7,995 nucleotides of DNA from Bacteroidales bacterium (lineage in GTDB: Bacteria; Bacteroidota; Bacteroidia; Bacteroidales; VadinHA17): NCBI GenBank assembly GCA_013314865.1, contig JABUEV010000092.1, positions 1-7,995 on the forward strand, written 5' to 3'. The stretch's first letter is position 1. The number at the start of each line of letters is the position of its first letter. Of the stretch, positions 5,305 through 7,995 are shown piece after piece. Position numbers and translations under genes: made by a program. The notes under the pieces are model-generated. The model was given only the letters and a program-made list of their open reading frames with translations, searched no databases and was not told where the DNA came from.

Positions 5305-6624
5305 ATGAAAAGACTTTTTACTGCTTTATTTTTCGGGGTTACTCTCTTTCTTTCCGGCAGTAAGTCTGAAGGGCAGGAGAGATATAGTGATTCTGAAGCA
5401 TTAAAAAAGGAAGTCGACCGTCTGTATATTATGTCGCTTGTTCGTGATATTACTAATGTTAACTATGCTGACAGTTACGACAGGACTATCCTGATGCACG
5501 CCTCTGCAAACGGATATACCCAGGCTTGCAGGATATTACTGAGAAGAGGTGCCGACCCTGACCTGCAGGCTATTGACGGCGTTACAGCCCCAATGTATGC
5601 ATCTTATAACGGACATCGCAGGATAGTAAAACTGTTCATTGACAGAAAATTTAATCCTGATCTTCAGTCTATTGACGGTTTTACAGCCCTGATGATGGCA
5701 TCACAGAACGGTCACTCAGATGTGGTTGAAATGCTGCTTGAGTATGGTGCAAAAGTAAATCTCCAGGCAATAGACGGATATACGGCACTTATGCTTGCAT
5801 CTCAAAACGGGTATCCGGATATAGTAAGAATGCTGCTCGACAAGGGTGCGGATCCTGACATGAAAAGTCACGATGGCACCACTGCTCTTATCCAGGCCTC
5901 ACTTTCAGGCTCCATAGAGGCAGGCATGGTATTGCTGGATAAAGGGGCTGATCCTGACACTCAGAATAATGAGGGCACTACAGCCCTGATGACAGCTGCA
6001 CTTATGGGTAACTATGATTTTGTAAAAATGCTTCTTGACAGGGGAGCCTCCAGCACCATATTGTCGGCTGACGGTTCTGATGCTGTATTTCTTGCAGCAC
6101 TTAACGGCCATAAAGATGTAGTTGAACTCCTTCTTTCCAGAGGCGCAAAACCTGACTCAAAGGAAGTCGACGGTGCTAAAGCCCTTGTTATAAATGCAAA
6201 AGATGAATTCGTTGAGACACTAAATACTAAACTGTACGATGGATTCGATACAGATTCTCCTGAGCGGTTTACGGCAATGATTGCCACCGGAGAGAATGGA
6301 AGCCTTGAAGCTGTCAAACTTTCGGAAGGAAGTGAAAATGATTCAGAAACGGATGCTTATCCTTATAAAACAACTGCCTTTATAAGAGCTTCACGGAGCG
6401 GACATATAGCCATAGTAAAACTGATGCCAAAGAAAATAATTAATCTTGAATCAAAGAAAACGGCCAGATTTACTGACCTGATGGTAGCTTCAATGAACGG
6501 CCACACTGAAGTGGTTAAAATTCTTCTTGAGAAAGGTGCAAATCCCGATCTTAGAGATGCCGATAATAAAACTGCTTACGATTATGCAGGTAACCAGGAT
6601 ATAAGACAACTTCTCGTGAAGTAA
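5305..6624 (+). CDS. Exported ankyrin-repeat protein
   Basis: The frame is open from ATG 5245 (459 codons), but I choose ATG 5305 (439 aa): it begins directly with a clean signal peptide (MKRLFTALFFGVTLFLSG..., likely cleaved near SEGQ), has AGGAG 8 nt upstream, and leaves a normal leader after the candidate promoter. In numbering from 5305 the ankyrin array runs from about residue 58 to the end. Six well-formed repeats of exactly 33 residues start near 58, 91, 124, 157, 190 and 223 (pattern DGxTALMxAsqnGhxdvVxmLLdkGAdpd). A seventh near 256 is diverged, followed by a degraded stretch (about 289-385) that includes an acidic SEGSENDSETD segment, then one good repeat (about 388-417) and a half repeat to the C-terminus. 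Ankyrin stacks bind other proteins; the partner here is unknown, and periplasmic location is inferred from the signal. It is flanked by terminator and spacer, so it seems monocistronic. Confidence 0.88.
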   Translation: MKRLFTALFFGVTLFLSGSKSEGQERYSDSEALKKEVDRLYIMSLVRDITNVNYADSYDRTILMHASANGYTQACRILLRRGADPDLQAIDGVTAPMYASYNGHRRIVKLFIDRKFNPDLQSIDGFTALMMASQNGHSDVVEMLLEYGAKVNLQAIDGYTALMLASQNGYPDIVRMLLDKGADPDMKSHDGTTALIQASLSGSIEAGMVLLDKGADPDTQNNEGTTALMTAALMGNYDFVKMLLDRGASSTILSADGSDAVFLAALNGHKDVVELLLSRGAKPDSKEVDGAKALVINAKDEFVETLNTKLYDGFDTDSPERFTAMIATGENGSLEAVKLSEGSENDSETDAYPYKTTAFIRASRSGHIAIVKLMPKKIINLESKKTARFTDLMVASMNGHTEVVKILLEKGANPDLRDADNKTAYDYAGNQDIRQLLVK

Positions 6625-6895
6625 AGAAATAGATCTTAAAACACAAGCTTTTCATCAGGCACCTTCCCGTTTTTATCTCTGGAAAAATTATAAAAATGAA
6701 ATCATGTTTCCTTGGTTATGCTTTTATCCGTTCCATTACATATTTTCATTGGTCAGCAGTAAGTCAAAGGTCAGTGTCTGCATCTTTCCCAATCTCAAGG
6801 TAATTGAGCACCCACCCGAAACAAGGTAGAGCCTGCAGGATATTTTTCACGCAACTTTGAATTATGCTTTGCCCGGATGCCGGCAAATGAATTTT
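6625..6895. other. 271-bp spacer between convergent genes, no gene seen
   Basis: The plus strand has a 35-codon ATG frame at 6696 and the minus strand short open frames around 6740-6845, but none has a protein-like composition together with a start and leader. The only structured element is the hairpin at 6868-6897. Confidence 0.5.
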
Positions 6896-6897
6896 TT
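6868..6897 (+). terminator. Possible terminator between convergent genes
   Basis: TTTGCCCGG (6868-6876) pairs with CCGGCAAA (6880-6887), with one bulged C and a 3-nt loop; after TGAA the plus strand has six T (6892-6897). It would end plus-strand RNA reading through from the ankyrin gene. In the minus direction the hairpin lies just after the stop of the DUF486 gene but has no U-tract. Confidence 0.4.
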
Positions 6898-7264
6898 ATT
6901 TCTTGAAAATGAAATAGACTGCAAGAATTAGAAATATAAACCCTATCAGGTGATTTAACCTGAATGTCTCGTTGCGGAACAGAAGCACGGTAAAGAAGGT
7001 AAAAACAACCAGGGTAATGGCTTCCTGGATGACTTTAAGCTGCCAGAGGTTAAATGGTCCGCCGTAGGTCTGATAGCCCATCCTGTTTGCAGGCACCTGG
7101 AATATATATTCAAAAAATGCAATACCCCAGCTGACAAGGATGACGGCAGGCAATCCCCATTTGCTGATCCAGCTGGTTTCCTTAAACTTCAGATGACCGT
7201 ACCAGGCAAAAGTCATGAATGTATTGGAAATGAAGAGCAGAATTATGGTTGACAGTCCTCTCAT
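6896..7264 (-). CDS. DUF486/DMT-like small membrane protein
   Basis: A 122-aa inner-membrane protein with four predicted transmembrane helices (about residues 3-22, 36-56, 77-96 and 104-120). The segments FMTFAWYGHLKFK, SWGIAFFEYIFQVPANRMGY and LWQLKVIQEAITLVVFTFF are characteristic of the DUF486 family (PF04342/COG3169), a compact half-size relative of the drug/metabolite transporter superfamily. Length agrees with the usual 110-120 aa. The substrate is unknown for this family, and annotation as a transporter rests on fold relationship only. It starts at ATG 7264-7262, with a good Bacteroidota promoter motif about 59 bp upstream, and converges with the ankyrin gene. It lies 226 bp downstream of the histidine kinase on the same strand, and its own promoter suggests independent expression. 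Confidence 0.9.
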   Translation of the reverse strand: MRGLSTIILLFISNTFMTFAWYGHLKFKETSWISKWGLPAVILVSWGIAFFEYIFQVPANRMGYQTYGGPFNLWQLKVIQEAITLVVFTFFTVLLFRNETFRLNHLIGFIFLILAVYFIFKK

Positions 7265-7322
7265 GTTACATTCAGTTCTGTTGATTCGTTCGATTTTGAG
7301 TCATTTAAAAACTAAAAAGTTG

Positions 7323-7353
7323 CAAATTTATTACAAAATCAGATAAAATAAAA
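7323..7353 (-). promoter_or_regulatory. Promoter of the DUF486 gene
   Basis: On the minus strand TAAATTTG (plus positions 7330-7323) matches TAnnTTTG exactly and is followed by C. A TTTT element lies 19 bp upstream (7353-7350), the expected place of the -33 TTTG box. The RNA would start near 7316, leaving a leader of about 50 nt. Confidence 0.55.
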
Positions 7354-7424
7354 GCTGATTGCAACTGGAATTATAAACAGTATGAATTTCTTTGCAGAGC
7401 AGATGCCGGTTGATGCAGAAGATG

Positions 7425-7458
7425 ATCAGTTATTGACGAAAAACTACATATAACTGAT
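7425..7458. terminator. 9-bp inverted repeat after the histidine kinase gene
   Basis: ATCAGTTAT (7425-7433) and ATAACTGAT (7450-7458) are perfect reverse complements with a 16-nt loop, 32 bp beyond the kinase stop codon in the minus direction. There is no U-tract after the stem, so it may be a weak terminator, an RNA-stabilising hairpin or a binding site. Confidence 0.35.
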
Positions 7459-7490
7459 GACCTTACAGGATTGGGCAATTAACCTTTAAT

Positions 7491-7995
7491 CTATATTTTT
7501 GAAGGATCCTTGGGTAAAATAAAAGTGAATTTTGTCCATACTCCGGGTTCACTGGCAACCCAAATTTTACCTTTGTGATTTTCAACTATCTGTTTGGCGA
7601 TTGAAAGTCCGAGGCCGGATCCGCTCTTTATATCTTTTGGGACGTTTGAAGCCCTGTAGAATTCATCAAACACCTTTTCGATCTCTTCTTTTGGTATTCC
7701 AATACCCGAATCAGATATTTCTGTCACCACATGATAGAGGCGGTCTTTAACCGAAAGCATTATACGGCCCTTTGGCGGAGTATATTTAACTGCATTTGAA
7801 AGAAGGTTTGAATACAGTTCTTCAATTGAAAAGGGATTTCCTGTTATTTTATTTACTGCCTTATCGATGGAACAATTAAAATCTATTGATTTTTCCATTG
7901 CAAGTGCCTGTATCGGGATGATAAGCTTATTGATAAGGTCGGTAAGGGAAAATTCTTCAAATCCGGAATCATGACTTAGTCTTTTCCTGGTCAGG
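7491..7995 (-). CDS. Sensor histidine kinase, C-terminal part, cut at right edge
   Basis: The minus-strand frame is open through the right edge, so ATG 7898 is internal; 167 C-terminal residues are visible after one partial codon. It begins in the end of the dimerisation/phosphoacceptor helix pair (LTRKRLSHDSGFEEFSLTDL), after which a complete HATPase_c domain follows. The N-box is IEELYSNLLSNAVKYTPP, the G1 box DSGIGIP, the F-box VFDEFYRA and the G2 box GSGLGLSIAKQIVENHKG, ending in TKFTFILPK a few residues before the stop. All ATP-binding motifs are intact. The phosphoacceptor His and any sensor or membrane domains lie outside the window, so the signal is unknown. The response regulator is not in view; if adjacent it would be upstream, beyond 7995. 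The protein ends without a receiver or output domain. Confidence 0.93.
   Translation of the reverse strand, partial: LTRKRLSHDSGFEEFSLTDLINKLIIPIQALAMEKSIDFNCSIDKAVNKITGNPFSIEELYSNLLSNAVKYTPPKGRIMLSVKDRLYHVVTEISDSGIGIPKEEIEKVFDEFYRASNVPKDIKSGSGLGLSIAKQIVENHKGKIWVASEPGVWTKFTFILPKDPSKI

Noticed and set aside
6696..6803. 35-codon plus-strand frame in the spacer after the ankyrin gene
   Set aside because: No leader signals and no family-like composition; expected by chance in this length.
7382..7453. 23-codon plus-strand frame MNFFAEQMPV...
   Set aside because: Too short, no promoter in the right place, and it overlaps the inverted repeat; indistinguishable from chance.

Overview
The window looks like a chromosomal segment of a Bacteroidota bacterium, probably of the Bacteroidales/Marinilabiliales type. 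This rests on the protein families (GH16 lipoprotein, Fibrobacter-succinogenes-type paralogous domain with FN3-like repeats, a two-segment glycan-degradation pair), on start codons that mostly lack Shine-Dalgarno sequences, on moderate-to-low GC with AT-rich spacers, and on several matches to the Bacteroidota -7 promoter motif TAnnTTTG. The genus cannot be fixed from sequence alone.

Left part (1-1702): the C-terminal end of a large (alpha/alpha)6-barrel glycosidase-like protein, cut by the window edge. It is followed 13 bp later by a GH16 endo-beta-glucanase (laminarinase-like) lipoprotein with an intact catalytic motif. The two probably form an operon that degrades a beta-glucan-type polysaccharide. 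No SusC/SusD pair, transporter or regulator of this operon is visible here.

Middle part (1734-4485): an unrecognised exported protein of 223 aa, then a 641-aa lipoprotein with four near-identical FN3-like repeats of about 99 aa and a C-terminal Fib_succ_major domain. A perfect 13-bp hairpin follows it.

Centre (4690-5110): a compact transcription unit. It has a TAnnTTTG promoter motif, a 9-bp inverted repeat at the predicted RNA 5' end, a 66-codon charged helical ORF of unknown function, a second small hairpin, and a strong intrinsic terminator. It is the least explained part of the window and the best candidate for something undescribed.

Right part (5222-7995): a secreted ankyrin-repeat protein, for which I prefer the start at 5305, then a 271-bp spacer. 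Two minus-strand genes follow: a small DUF486/DMT-like membrane protein with its own promoter, and the C-terminal end of a sensor histidine kinase cut by the right edge. I see no tRNA, rRNA, CRISPR array, insertion sequence or attachment site. No convincing novel multi-gene system is present; most genes are recognisable and ordinary.
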